From Rhodoferax sp. (GTDB lineage Bacteria > Pseudomonadota > Gammaproteobacteria > Burkholderiales > Burkholderiaceae_C): 64,000 nt of DNA. The position numbers and the translations under genes were made by a program. Numbering within the stretch: the first letter of the stretch is position 1; each line of letters begins with the position of its first letter. The notes beneath the pieces are model-generated. The model was not told the origin of the DNA and searched no databases. It saw nothing but the letters and a program-made list of their open reading frames with translations. This document shows, piece by piece, positions 44,104-54,000 of the stretch. The stretch is from NCBI GenBank assembly GCA_031291305.1, contig JARLJH010000023.1, positions 149,839 through 213,838 on the forward strand. The letters run 5' to 3'.

Positions 44104-44586
44104 TCAGGCGGCCACATTCGCCAGTTGGGCTTTGTAGTGGTTGGCGTGGCGCTCCTCGACTTTAGCCAGTGCGGCAAAACGCTTCTGTGCCTTTTCAAGG
44201 GTGGCCTTGAACTGCGCGGCGTGCACTTTGCTTTCTTCAATCTGTTCGCTCATCTCGGCCACTGCAGCGGCCTGACCTTCCGCCTCGGCCGTCTGGCGAA
44301 AGCCCGGGTACATCTCGCTGTATTCGTAGGTTTCACCGTCAATGGCGATTTGCAGGCATTTGGCCGGGGTCATCGTGGCCTTGGGGTAAAGCAGGTCCAG
44401 GTGACCAAAGGCATGCATGACTTCCTGGTCAGCAGTTTCTTCAAACGCGCGGGCGGTGGCTTCGTCGCCCATCTCGCGCGACAGCTTGGCAAAGTAGCGG
44501 TACTTGATGTGTGCCATGGATTCGCCAGCAAAGGCGGCTTCCAGATTGGCCAGGGTCTTGATTTCTGGGCGTTGGGGTGCAGTCAT
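44104..44586 (-). CDS. Rubrerythrin (ferritin-like di-iron domain only)
   Basis: 160 residues. The four-helix ferritin-like domain has the di-iron ligands in NLEAAFAGESMAHIKYRYFA, ARAFEETADQEVMHAFGH and later EERHANHY. The C-terminal rubredoxin domain of classical rubrerythrins is missing, which fits the separate rubredoxin gene just downstream. It reduces hydrogen peroxide to water. The start has AGGAG about 7 bp upstream. First gene of the set rubrerythrin, rubredoxin, reductase. Confidence 0.9.
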   Translation of the reverse strand: MTAPQRPEIKTLANLEAAFAGESMAHIKYRYFAKLSREMGDEATARAFEETADQEVMHAFGHLDLLYPKATMTPAKCLQIAIDGETYEYSEMYPGFRQTAEAEGQAAAVAEMSEQIEESKVHAAQFKATLEKAQKRFAALAKVEERHANHYKAQLANVAA

Positions 44587-44812
44587 GGGAATCTCCTAAA
44601 GGTGGTTAACGGGCTTTTGATAGCCAAATGGAATCAACATGGAATGTATCTTAGTACTTACCTATCAATCTGCCCAATTGGATTTGACTAAGTCGCCGAT
44701 AGCTGCTGTAACACTCGTGTTTCATTCTGTTTGATGAAGTCCACGACAATGGCGCATTCATTGATAAGCCAGCAGACCTCCGCCGGTTTCCATTATTTAT
44801 TGACTGTCTGAC

Positions 44813-45793
44813 GTGCGCGACAACAAGATTGACTCCTTCTCTGCCAGTGGTATCTACCCGCCAGTCAAACCCCATCGCAGTGGTTTGTTGCAGGTGGACG
44901 ACCTGCATACGCTGTATTGGGAAGAGAGTGGCAACCCGCAAGGCTTACCCGTGCTGTTCCTGCATGGTGGCCCTGGGGCAGGTACGGCGCCCAGTCACCG
45001 CCAGTTTTTTGACCCAGCGCGTTACCGCATCGTGCTGTTTGACCAGCGCGGGTCAGGTCGGTCCGTACCTCTGGGAGAAGCCCGCCAGAACACCACCCAA
45101 CTGCTGATTGACGACATTGAACGCCTGCGCGAAATGATGGCTATCAAAGAATGGCTCATTTTTGGTGGTTCCTGGGGCTCTACGCTGGCCCTGGCCTACG
45201 GACAGACCCATCCTGAGCGCTGCACCGGCTTCATCTTGCGCGGCATCTTCCTCGGAACACAGACCGAGATTGACTGGTTCCTGCAGGGCATGCCATTGTT
45301 TTTTCCGGACGAACACGCGCAATTTGTCGGCCACATACCAGAAGAAGAACGAGATGACCTGCTGGGCGCCTACATGAAGCGCCTGTTCAGTGACGACGCC
45401 ATCGAAAATCTGCGTGCCGCCCAGGCCTGGAGCCGCTACGAGGCCAATTGCCTGCATCTGGTGCCGCGCCCGGAAGTGGCCAGAATGTTCAGCGCCGCCA
45501 GCGTAGCGCTTGGTGTTGGGCGCCTTGGTGCACACTATTTTTGTAACAGGATGTTCTTGTCAAAAAACCAGTTGCTCGACAACATGAACCGCATCCAGCA
45601 CCTGCCAGCGGTCATCATCCAGGGCCGTTATGACATGATCTGCCCGCCACGCACCGCCTGGCAATTGCGCAAGGCTTGGCCGCGAGCCAGTTTCGAGATG
45701 ATCAATGACGCAGGTCATGCGGCCTCGGAGCCCGGCATTGCCAGCGCTTTGGTGGCTGCCACCGAGCGCTTCAAGCTCACCGGCACGCTGTAA
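44813..45793 (+). CDS. pip: Proline iminopeptidase
   Basis: 326 residues of the S33 alpha/beta-hydrolase family. Visible features are FLHGGPGAGTAPSHRQFFDP (oxyanion region), FDQRGSGRS, the nucleophile elbow GGSWGSTLALAY with the Ser, the late Asp in QGRYDMICPP and the His in NDAGHAASEPG. It removes N-terminal proline from peptides in the cytoplasm. The start is a GTG (44813); I see no ATG alternative that keeps the conserved beginning (GIYPPVKPHRSGLLQVDDLH). Confidence 0.93.
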   Translation: MRDNKIDSFSASGIYPPVKPHRSGLLQVDDLHTLYWEESGNPQGLPVLFLHGGPGAGTAPSHRQFFDPARYRIVLFDQRGSGRSVPLGEARQNTTQLLIDDIERLREMMAIKEWLIFGGSWGSTLALAYGQTHPERCTGFILRGIFLGTQTEIDWFLQGMPLFFPDEHAQFVGHIPEEERDDLLGAYMKRLFSDDAIENLRAAQAWSRYEANCLHLVPRPEVARMFSAASVALGVGRLGAHYFCNRMFLSKNQLLDNMNRIQHLPAVIIQGRYDMICPPRTAWQLRKAWPRASFEMINDAGHAASEPGIASALVAATERFKLTGTL

Positions 45794-45841
45794 CCCGTCG
45801 GCGCCGGTCAGGCCAATGGCTGATCGGTGTTGGGCAGTGGA

Positions 45842-46264
45842 TCAGTCGCCGCGGCGGTCATCCTTGCGACCATGGCCATGGTGCCCGTTGTCATGACGGC
45901 CATCCCGACGCTCGGCCTCACCGTAGTAGCGGGGCGCATAAACATCGCGGTACCACCGGTCTTGCACAAAGTAAACCGGCTGTCCACAGGCACCATAGTT
46001 TCGGCAATACTTGTCCCAGTGCTTTTCATGCCCAGGCGGCACGCGCAAGTAAATCGGCTCGCGCGCCACGGTCATGGGGCGTTGCTCAATGATCACAGGC
46101 TGCGGGTAAATCACGGCAGGTTGTGGTACTTGGCCAATGTCAATCCGGCCATAAAACCCAGGTTGGGAGACGTTGACCGAGACACCCACGTTGGCAGCCA
46201 ACGCGGCGCTGTGGAGGGATGTAGCGCACAAAAGTGCACCAATGGAGAGGACGAGTTTATTCAT
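45842..46264 (-). CDS. Hypothetical exported protein
   Basis: 140 residues. A clear signal peptide (MNKLVLSIGALLCATSLHSA, then ALA) is followed by a mature protein rich in Tyr, Pro and Arg (GRIDIGQVPQPAVIYPQPVI, REPIYLRVPPGHEKHWDKYC) and a His/Asp/Arg-rich tail that might bind metal. Two Cys in YCRNYGACGQ could form a disulfide. Similar small proteins are common in betaproteobacteria, but I know no function. It stands alone, converging with pip. Confidence 0.75.
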   Translation of the reverse strand: MNKLVLSIGALLCATSLHSAALAANVGVSVNVSQPGFYGRIDIGQVPQPAVIYPQPVIIEQRPMTVAREPIYLRVPPGHEKHWDKYCRNYGACGQPVYFVQDRWYRDVYAPRYYGEAERRDGRHDNGHHGHGRKDDRRGD

Positions 46265-46312
46265 GGGGCAATTTTAGAACCCCTGCCTCACTGCCATGTA
46301 AGCAAAAGTAAC

Positions 46313-47680
46313 TCAAACCTGCGGCAACAAGTAGCGCCGCTCCCAGGCGCTGATTTCGCTCAGGTAATGGTCGTATTCCAGAGCCTTGACAGCGCAATAA
46401 CCTGTTACAAAATTATCTCCAAACGCTTTCCTGGCAAGGGCACTGTGCTGCATTCTCTCTAGCGCCCCATCCATGCTGCGTGGCAGGCCGTGGGCTTCGT
46501 CGTAGCCGTTGCTGGCCAGCGGGTCAGACGCTTGCAACTGCTCCCGGATACCCGCCAGACCGGCCGCCAGTGTGGCGGCGATGGCCAGATACGGGTTGGC
46601 ATCGGCCCCGGCCACCCGGTTCTCCACGCGCCGAGCCACGGGAGGGCTGGTGGGCACACGCAGTCCGGTGGTGCGGTTGTCGTAGCCCCAGGCCATGTTG
46701 GTGGGGGCCTGGCTGCCAGCCACATAGCGGCGGTAGGAATTCACATGCGGTGCCAGCATCAGCATCAGCTCTGGACCATAGGTTTGCAGACCAGCGATGA
46801 ACTGGCCAAACAGCGGGCTGGCACTGCCATCGGGCGCGCTGAAGACATTCGCTCCCAAGGCATCCACCACGCTGGTATGCAGGTGCATCGAGCTGCCGGA
46901 ACTGCCCGCAATAGGTTTAGCCATGAAGACTGCGTTCAAACCGTGTTTAAGGGCAATTTCGCGCGCCGCATACTTGAACAGAAAGGCCTGATCGGCCACA
47001 GCCACTGCATCGCCATGCATCAGGTTGATCTCGTATTGCGTGGCGCCGACCTCGTGAATCCAGGTGTCGGCGTCGATCTGCAAGGTGACCAGGGCGGCGC
47101 GGAACTCGTCCCAGAACGGGGCCAACTCGTTGAGCATGTTCAGACTGAAGGCGCTTTGACCCACCTCGGCGCGGCCACCGCGCACGGCGGGCGGCACCAG
47201 TGGTTGGGCCGGGTCGGCATTGGCGGCCGTCAGGTAAAACTCGATCTCCGGGGCTACCACCGGCACCAACCCCAGCGTCGCGTAGTCGGCCAACACCCGC
47301 TTCAGCGTGCTGCGCGGAGCGAAGGTGCACAACTCGCCGTTGAGTTCCAGGCAGTCATGTACCGCCACCGCACGCGGCTGACTGGCCCAGGGTGCGAGAG
47401 TGAGCGTGCGGTAGTCGGGCAGCATACGCACATCGGGGTCACTGTCGGGAAACACTGGGTTGTAGGAATACTCGCCGGTGATCGCCTGCATGGGGATCGC
47501 CTGGCAGATGCGCAGCTCGGCCCCGGCGGCAAAGCGGCTGGCAGGCATCAGCTTGCCGCGCGGGTAGCCGGAGATGTCGGCAAAGATGCACTCCACATCA
47601 GCGACGCCGTGCTGGTTGAAAAAAGCGTTGATCTGTTCAGGAGTAGAGGCAACGGTGTTGTGGCTTGAGGACTGAGACAT
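46313..47680 (-). CDS. Glutamine synthetase-family protein (gamma-glutamylpolyamine synthetase-like)
   Basis: 455 residues of the glutamine synthetase fold. VPVVAPEIEFYL, YEINLMHGDAVAVADQAFLF, GSSGSSMHLHTSV and ENRVAGADANPYLAIAATLA correspond to the metal, ammonia and ATP regions. The N-terminus (ADISGYPRGKLMPASRFAAG) is that of the PuuA-like branch, which couples glutamate to amines, rather than GlnA; the adenylylation Tyr loop of GlnA is absent. The role may be amine catabolism, but the rest of a puu pathway is not nearby. Confidence 0.83.
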   Translation of the reverse strand: MSQSSSHNTVASTPEQINAFFNQHGVADVECIFADISGYPRGKLMPASRFAAGAELRICQAIPMQAITGEYSYNPVFPDSDPDVRMLPDYRTLTLAPWASQPRAVAVHDCLELNGELCTFAPRSTLKRVLADYATLGLVPVVAPEIEFYLTAANADPAQPLVPPAVRGGRAEVGQSAFSLNMLNELAPFWDEFRAALVTLQIDADTWIHEVGATQYEINLMHGDAVAVADQAFLFKYAAREIALKHGLNAVFMAKPIAGSSGSSMHLHTSVVDALGANVFSAPDGSASPLFGQFIAGLQTYGPELMLMLAPHVNSYRRYVAGSQAPTNMAWGYDNRTTGLRVPTSPPVARRVENRVAGADANPYLAIAATLAAGLAGIREQLQASDPLASNGYDEAHGLPRSMDGALERMQHSALARKAFGDNFVTGYCAVKALEYDHYLSEISAWERRYLLPQV

Positions 47681-47763
47681 GATGTGAGGTTGTTTTGAAC
47701 GAAAAAATCTAGGCAGGCGGGAAGTAGACAGAACTGCGGTGGAGCGCAGCGTCTGCCCAGGCG

Positions 47764-49152
47764 TTATCGCATCAGCGCCTCGATCTCGGCGACGCTGACC
47801 GGTACGTCACGCGAAATGAGTTCGCAGCCGGACTCGGTCACGATGGCGTCGTCCTCAATGCGAATACCGATGTTGTGAAACTGCTCGGGCACGCCGGCGG
47901 CTGGGCGCACATAAATGCCGGGCTCAATGGTGAGCACCATGCCTGGGCGCAGGATGCGTGCAGGACGGTCCTTGATGAGGTCGCCGGTGAGGGCGTCACA
48001 GCGCTCACTGACTTGGCCAATCTCGCTAGGTTCGGTGTAGGCGCCGCAGTCGTGCACATCCATGCCCAGCCAGTGACCGGTACGGTGCATGTAAAACGGA
48101 AAGTAGGCGCGTTTCTCGATCACGTCGTCCACGCCACCGACTTTGTTTTTGTCCAGCAAACCCACGTCCAGCATGCCTTGGGCCAGGACCTTGACGGTGG
48201 CATCGTGCGGATCGGTGAAGCGTGCGCCCGCTTTGGTAGCTGCAATGGCCGCTTCCTGCGAGGCCAGCACCAGCTCGTACAGCGTCTTTTGCGGGCCACT
48301 GAACACCCCGTTGGCCGGGAAGGTGCGGGTAATGTCGCTGGCATAGCCGTCCAGTTCGCAGCCCGCGTCGATCAGCACCAGTTCACCGTTCTGCACGCGG
48401 CCCGCATCGGCACGGTAGTGCAGCACGCAGGCATTGGCCCCAGCAGCGACGATGGAGCTATAGGCCGGATACTGGGAGCCATGCTGCCGGAATTCGTGCA
48501 GCAGTTCGGCGTCCAGGTGGTACTCACGCACCTCCTGCCCGGCGCGCAACATGGCCGCGCAGCGTTGCATGGTGCGCACATGGGCGCCAGCGCTGATGGC
48601 GCAGGCGCGCCGCATCACATCTTGCTCATGCGTGTCCTTGATCAGACGCATCTCGTCAAGCACGCTGCACAGGTCGCGCTGCTGATCGGGGCACAGCATG
48701 CCGTAGCGCACCTTGGCGCGCAAGCCGCTCAGCCAGCCGTCAATGCGCGACTCCAGTCTCGAATGGGTGGCAAAGGGGTACCAGACGGCGTCACGGCCAT
48801 CCAGCAAAGCTGGCATTCGCTGGTCAAGATCGGCCAGAGAAAAGGCCGCATCGATGCCCAGGGCTTCGGGCGCTGCATCTGGTCCGAGCCGGTAGCCATC
48901 CCAGATCTCGCGCTCCAGGTCTTTGGGCTGGCAAAACAGCGTCGTCTTGCCGTCGCCGGTGATCACCAGCCAAGCCTTGGGCTCGGTGAAGCCGCTGAGG
49001 TAATAGAAGTAACTGTCGTGGCGGAACAAAAAGTCGCTGTCACGGTTGCGCTGCTGTTCAGGCGCGGTGGGCAAAATGGCAATGCCGTTCGGACCGATAT
49101 GTCGGGCCAGCGCGGCGCGACGTTGGGCATAGAGGGTGTTGGCTGCATTCAT
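47764..49152 (-). CDS. pepP: Xaa-Pro aminopeptidase
   Basis: 462 residues. An AMP_N domain (about 1-165) is followed by the pita-bread metallopeptidase with the five Mn ligands: LIDAGCELDGYASDITRTF (two Asp), HRTGHWLGMDVHD (His), LTIEPGIYV (Glu) and IRIEDDAIVTESG (Glu). It releases the N-terminal residue before proline. The gene ends in front of the glutamine synthetase-like gene and follows murU on the same strand after 98 bp. Confidence 0.94.
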   Translation of the reverse strand: MNAANTLYAQRRAALARHIGPNGIAILPTAPEQQRNRDSDFLFRHDSYFYYLSGFTEPKAWLVITGDGKTTLFCQPKDLEREIWDGYRLGPDAAPEALGIDAAFSLADLDQRMPALLDGRDAVWYPFATHSRLESRIDGWLSGLRAKVRYGMLCPDQQRDLCSVLDEMRLIKDTHEQDVMRRACAISAGAHVRTMQRCAAMLRAGQEVREYHLDAELLHEFRQHGSQYPAYSSIVAAGANACVLHYRADAGRVQNGELVLIDAGCELDGYASDITRTFPANGVFSGPQKTLYELVLASQEAAIAATKAGARFTDPHDATVKVLAQGMLDVGLLDKNKVGGVDDVIEKRAYFPFYMHRTGHWLGMDVHDCGAYTEPSEIGQVSERCDALTGDLIKDRPARILRPGMVLTIEPGIYVRPAAGVPEQFHNIGIRIEDDAIVTESGCELISRDVPVSVAEIEALMR

Positions 49153-49250
49153 GATCGGTGCGGATATTTCTGTCGTGTGGGCTGGTCAGCCAGCCCGGGA
49201 ACCGTCATTGTGAACCAGGAAGAAAGGGCCCGTGCGGGCAAGGCTGCCGT

Positions 49251-50132
49251 TCAAGCCAGCGGCATCTGCCCATTGAGCTGCGCCAGCCGCTCCGGCGTGC
49301 CGACATCGGTCCACGGCCCCGCATACAGTTCGGCAGCCACCAAGCCCTGACCCATGGCGGCGCGCAGCAACGGCGCCAGTGCGGCTTTCACGCCAATCGG
49401 GTTGCCAGCGGGGATGTCACACCACGGTGGCGCAAACAGGGCGCGGTGGTAGAGCCCGATGGTGGAGTAGGTATAGCGCGGCTGCGGGTCATCTTTGGGC
49501 AGGTTCTGGGCCAGGCCGGTGGATGCGTCCAGACCAAAATCACCGCGCGGGTTGTGCGCGGGGTTGGGCACCAGCCAGATGTGCGCCAGCTTGCCGCTGG
49601 CGGTAAAGCGCTGCACGGCCTGTTGGGTGAAGGCAAAGCCGGGCGTGAACACGTCAGCAGCGAGGACCCAGAACACCTCGCCAGCATCCATCAAGTCATT
49701 GGGAAATAGCAGGGGGAGTGCTCGGCAAATGCCACCTGCCGTCTCCAGCGCGCCACCAAATTCGCGCCCTTCCATTGAGTAATGCAGCGTCAAATACTCT
49801 GCATTCAATAGCTTACTGTCCTTTGCATATAAGGGCTCGAAGCCAAAATGATCATTAAACTTCTGAACAATCACCTGCTCCAGCCAAGCGGTGTTGACCA
49901 CCACACGCTGGCAGCCGCCTCGCAGCAGGGCCTCCAGATGCCACTGCATCAGCGGCTTGCCCTGCACGCTCAGCATCGGCTTGGGGCAGTTGTCGGTCAA
50001 CGGGCGCATGCGCTCACCGCGGCCTGCGGCCAGCAGCATGACAGGTGCAGCGTTGAAGGTAGCGGGAAGAGATAAATCGGCTAGAGGCGGCACAAAGAGG
50101 CTTGGGTCATTCAGTTTGGTGCCCCGAAGCAT
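49251..50132 (-). CDS. murU: N-acetylmuramate-1-phosphate uridylyltransferase (MurU-like)
   Basis: About 293 residues. The nucleotidyltransferase signature VMLLAAGRGERMRPLTDNCP KPML lies near 31-54, LETAGGICRALPLLF near 129-143 and the metal Asp in VLAADVF near 160. MurU makes UDP-MurNAc from the product of AmgK. I start at ATG 50132, overlapping the DUF2189 gene by 26 bp; ATG 50039 is an alternative that keeps the signature. Residues about 93-109 (NDHFGFEPLYAKDSKLL) are encoded by a family A repeat, an in-frame insertion between the substrate loop and ETAGG. Confidence 0.85.
   Translation of the reverse strand: MLRGTKLNDPSLFVPPLADLSLPATFNAAPVMLLAAGRGERMRPLTDNCPKPMLSVQGKPLMQWHLEALLRGGCQRVVVNTAWLEQVIVQKFNDHFGFEPLYAKDSKLLNAEYLTLHYSMEGREFGGALETAGGICRALPLLFPNDLMDAGEVFWVLAADVFTPGFAFTQQAVQRFTASGKLAHIWLVPNPAHNPRGDFGLDASTGLAQNLPKDDPQPRYTYSTIGLYHRALFAPPWCDIPAGNPIGVKAALAPLLRAAMGQGLVAAELYAGPWTDVGTPERLAQLNGQMPLA
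49804..49853 (-). repeat. Family A repeat inside murU
   Basis: Read with the gene: ATTTTGGCTTCGAGCCC, TTATATGCAAAGGAC, AGTAAGCTATTGAA. All family landmarks are present (TTGGC, AGCCCTTAT, AAGG, AGCTATT). The frame stays open and the encoded peptide lies in a loop region of the predicted fold. Confidence 0.75.
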
Positions 50133-50952
50133 AGCCCAGCTCCGCGTCCTGCAGCCAGCGTACCGACGCCCGGTAGGCATGCCAGGTGGCATGCCCAAGG
50201 AGAGGGCCGACCACCACCAGCCCCAGCGCCCAGGGCAACATCAGCGCCGCCGAGGTGAGTACGACAATCAGCGCGCCCCACAACAGCATCACGCCAGTGT
50301 TGGTCAGTACCACGGCAATGCTGGCGATGCAGGCGGTGATGGCGTCGGTATCGCGGTCCAGAATCATCGGGATTGACACCGCCGAGGTGGCATACACCAG
50401 CATGGCGAACACACTGCCCACCAGTAGATAGGCAATGACAAACTCCCAGTTTTGCGGATTGAACACGGCCTGTAGCACTCCCACGGAAGACGGCATACCG
50501 GTGTTGAAAAATACCGCAATGATCACCAGCGAGGCGCGTCCCCACAGCAGTTCCAGCACGATCAGCACGCCCACCAGCAGCCCCATACTGCGCAGGTGGC
50601 GCTTCCAGCACGTCGTGGAGGCTGTGAAGCTGGGTTTCAGATTCAACTCACAGCGTCGACTCGCGTCATACAGGCCCATGGCCAGAAAGGGGCCGACCAG
50701 CAGGCAGCCCGAGATGATGGTCATGGTGAACTCCGGCCGGTCACGGAACACCGCCCCCAGAATCACCGCCATGCCCCAGAAGGTCAAACCATAAAACAGG
50801 CTGATGCCGGGGCACACCCTCAGATCCCGCCAGCCCAGCCCCAACCAGCGCATCGGGGCAGTCCAGGGCTGGGCCACGATTTCATTGGCAGGCGCCTCAG
50901 AAGGCGGCGGCACATATGGGGCAGGTGCTACTTCATCGTTGTCATTGCTCAT
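50107..50952 (-). CDS. DUF2189-family integral membrane protein
   Basis: 281 residues. A proline-rich cytoplasmic head (1-33) precedes about six membrane segments, starting at WLGLGWRDLRVCPGISLFYG and ending with LPWALGLVVVGPLLGHATWH. The WxDL...P beginning and the AYR(A)S(V) ending are typical of DUF2189, which has no assigned function. Its stop overlaps the chosen murU start by 26 bp, so the two could be translationally coupled. Confidence 0.82.
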   Translation of the reverse strand: MSNDNDEVAPAPYVPPPSEAPANEIVAQPWTAPMRWLGLGWRDLRVCPGISLFYGLTFWGMAVILGAVFRDRPEFTMTIISGCLLVGPFLAMGLYDASRRCELNLKPSFTASTTCWKRHLRSMGLLVGVLIVLELLWGRASLVIIAVFFNTGMPSSVGVLQAVFNPQNWEFVIAYLLVGSVFAMLVYATSAVSIPMILDRDTDAITACIASIAVVLTNTGVMLLWGALIVVLTSAALMLPWALGLVVVGPLLGHATWHAYRASVRWLQDAELGYASGHQTE

Positions 50953-51096
50953 GGCGAAAGCCTAGCGCCACGAGTCCGCTTTGACTAGTGCGGAAAACAC
51001 GGGTAGGTATGGCCTCTGGGAGGAGGTAGCAGACGATGGTTGCCCACCACATCCTGGCGCTGGCGGCAGGGTGCAGCAGTGGCGGTGGTGGACCTG

Positions 51097-54000
51097 TCAG
51101 CGTCGCAGCGCATCCTCATAAGCACGAAACGCCAGACGGACAGTTTCACGCACCTCGTTGTCGTTCCAGGGTTTGGTGAGGAATTTGTAGATGGCCCCTT
51201 CGTTGATCGCCTGGGTCACCGTGTTGAGATCGGTGTAACCTGACAGCACCATACGCATGCTTTGTGGATGCAGTTGCTTGACCCGCGAGAGGAACTCGGT
51301 GCCACTCATCTCCGGCATGCGCTGGTCCGAGATAATCACCTGAACCGCATGGGTGGCCAGCAGATCCAGCCCCTCGCGCGCACTGGTGGTGGTCAGTATC
51401 CGGTAACCATCGCGCCGCAGCAGGCGATTGAGCGAAGACAGCACATTCGGTTCATCATCTACCAGCAGCAGGGTTCGCGTGGCCTCGCCTTCTTCGGGCG
51501 GCGGCTTTACCAGATGACGCTGCTCACGCAACAAGGCTTCGTACTGCGCCGCTGGCAAAGGACGGCTGAAGTAGTAACCCTGAATCTCGTCACAAGCATG
51601 CTGACGTAGGTAGCTTAGCTCGGCGAGTGTTTCAACGCCTTCGGCGATCACACTCAGGCCGAGGTTGTGTGCCATAACAATGATCGTACTGGTGATCGCG
51701 GCCCGGTGAGGGTCTACCGCGACATCATGCACAAAGCTGCGGTCAATCTTCAGGGTCTTGACTGCGAAACGCTGCAGATAACTCAGTGAAGAATGCCCTG
51801 TGCCGAAATCGTCCAGTGAAATCCGTACACCCAGGCGGGTGAGTTCGTTCAGCATTTCGATGGCACTTTCGACATCCTGCATCGCCATGCTTTCAGTGAC
51901 CTCCAGGTCAAGCAAGGTGGCTGGCAGACCAGTATCTGCCAGCACACGCCTGACCAATGGCAGCAAACTGGCGTCGCTGAACTGCCGCGGCGAGAGGTTG
52001 ACAGCGATTCGACCCGCCGACAAACCTGCATCCAGCCAAGCACGGTGCTGACGACAGGCCTCGACCAGAACCCATTCACCCAGCGGCACGATGAGCCCAG
52101 TTTCCTCGGCCAAGGTGATGAATTCCACTGGCGGCACCAAGCCGCGTTCAGGGTGGTTCCAGCGCACCAGCGCCTCGGCAGCGATGACGGAGCCGCTCAC
52201 CAAGTCAACCTGCGGCTGGTAATGCAGCAGAAATTCACCCTTGTCGAGCGCCTTGCGTAACTGGCTCTCCATGGTCAGTCGCTCGTGTACCCGCTGGTTG
52301 ATCTCGGCGGTGAAAAACTGAATGCCATTACGCCCCTGCTCCTTGGCCCGGTACATGGCTGCCTCTGCCTGTCGTAGCAGGCCCGGTGCATCACCCGCGT
52401 CACGCGGGAAGAGACTGACACCTATGCTGACGGACAGCGTCAAGCGTTGTTCCTGTGTCTCAAAGGGTGCCTCCAAGACCGACTGAACGCGTCCGCAGCC
52501 CAGTTGCGCGGCGCGGGCCGCCTCAAGAGCTGGCATGATCAGGACAAATTCGTCGCCACTTAGCCGCGCCAGGGTATCCACATCACGAATACAGCTTTTC
52601 AGTCTGGCGGCAACCTGTCTGAGCAAAGTGTCACCCATGGCATGCCCCAGACCTTCATTGATGGCCTTGAAGCGATCCATATCTATCACGGCCACGGCCA
52701 CCTCGTCGCCGTCACGCGTAGCACGGACCAGTGCCTGATCAAGGCGGTCGGCCAACAAATTGCGATTGGGCAATCCGGTGAGTTGATCGTGGTTGGACTG
52801 GTATTCCAGCGCTGCCTCGTAGCTTTTGCTCTCGGTGATGTCGGTCAGCACCGACACAAAGTGTGTGACCGGGCCGTCATTACGGCGAACCGGAGACACT
52901 GACAGCTCGGTCCAGAACAGACTGCCGTCTTTGCGGTAGTTGCGCAGGACAGCATGACCCTCGCGACCTTCGCGCAGGGCCAGACGGATGCCATCGAGTT
53001 CCGGCTGCTCCATGTCAGCACCCAGCAGGAAGCGCCCATTGCGGCCAACGGCTTCGGCGGCACCATAGCCGGTGATGCGTTCAAAAGCCGGGTTGACGTA
53101 GGTAAACGGGTGGTCGGCACCGAGCACCGAGGAAATCATGATGCCGTTGCTCGAAGCCTCAATCGCCTGCTCACGCAGGTGCAAGGTGTCTTCGCGACGG
53201 CGGGCCGCAATGCCGTAGGCGAGGTCATCAGCGAGTTCCTGCAGCAGTGCCAGCTCTTCGTTGCCGAACGTTTCCTGGCCATCCGTGTGCAACACCAGGA
53301 CACCAAAATGCGTCTGACCAGACACCAGTGGTAACGCGGCACCTGCTTCGCAACTGCAGCGGCGAACGGCATCGTTAGCCGCCGCGTAATAGGCATCGTC
53401 AGCAAAAGACGTGCAGATGGTCGGGCGATCTTGGCCCATTGCTACACCAACGAAACCAGGCCAGTGGATGTTGCTTCCACGATCATGCGTCAGCAGCGCT
53501 GCCTCCACACGGCCTGCGGGGACCATCATGACAGGTCGTAACACGGCCTCGTTACCCGGCTCGGGCATGCCCACCCAGACCAGGCAATACCCGCCGACTT
53601 CGACCAGGATGCGTCCAAGTTCGGTCAGCAGGGTGGTCTCGTCACCGGTGCGCACCAGCGCATTGTTTCCTGCACTGAGCACGCGCAAGGTGCGGTTCAA
53701 TCGCTCTAGCGCAGCTCGGGCCAATCGCCGCTCGGTGATATCTTCTTTGACGGCGATGAAGTGTGCAATCTCTCCTGCATCGTCGCGCATGGGCGCGATC
53801 ACCTCAAACTCCCAGAACAGCTCGCCGTTTTTCTTGCGATTGCACACTTCGCCGCGCCATTCGTGGCCAGCCAGTAGCGTTCGCCACATCTCAACATAAA
53901 CCTCATTGAGGGTCAGACCGGACTTGATCAGCCGTGGTGTCTGGCCCAATGTTTCTGCGGCGGTGTAGCCGGTGAGTTCGGTGAATTTCGGGTTGACGTA

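Noticed and set aside
47875-49350. A 491-codon plus-strand frame opposite pepP
   Set aside because: Shadow of the aminopeptidase gene; no motif, no ribosome site.
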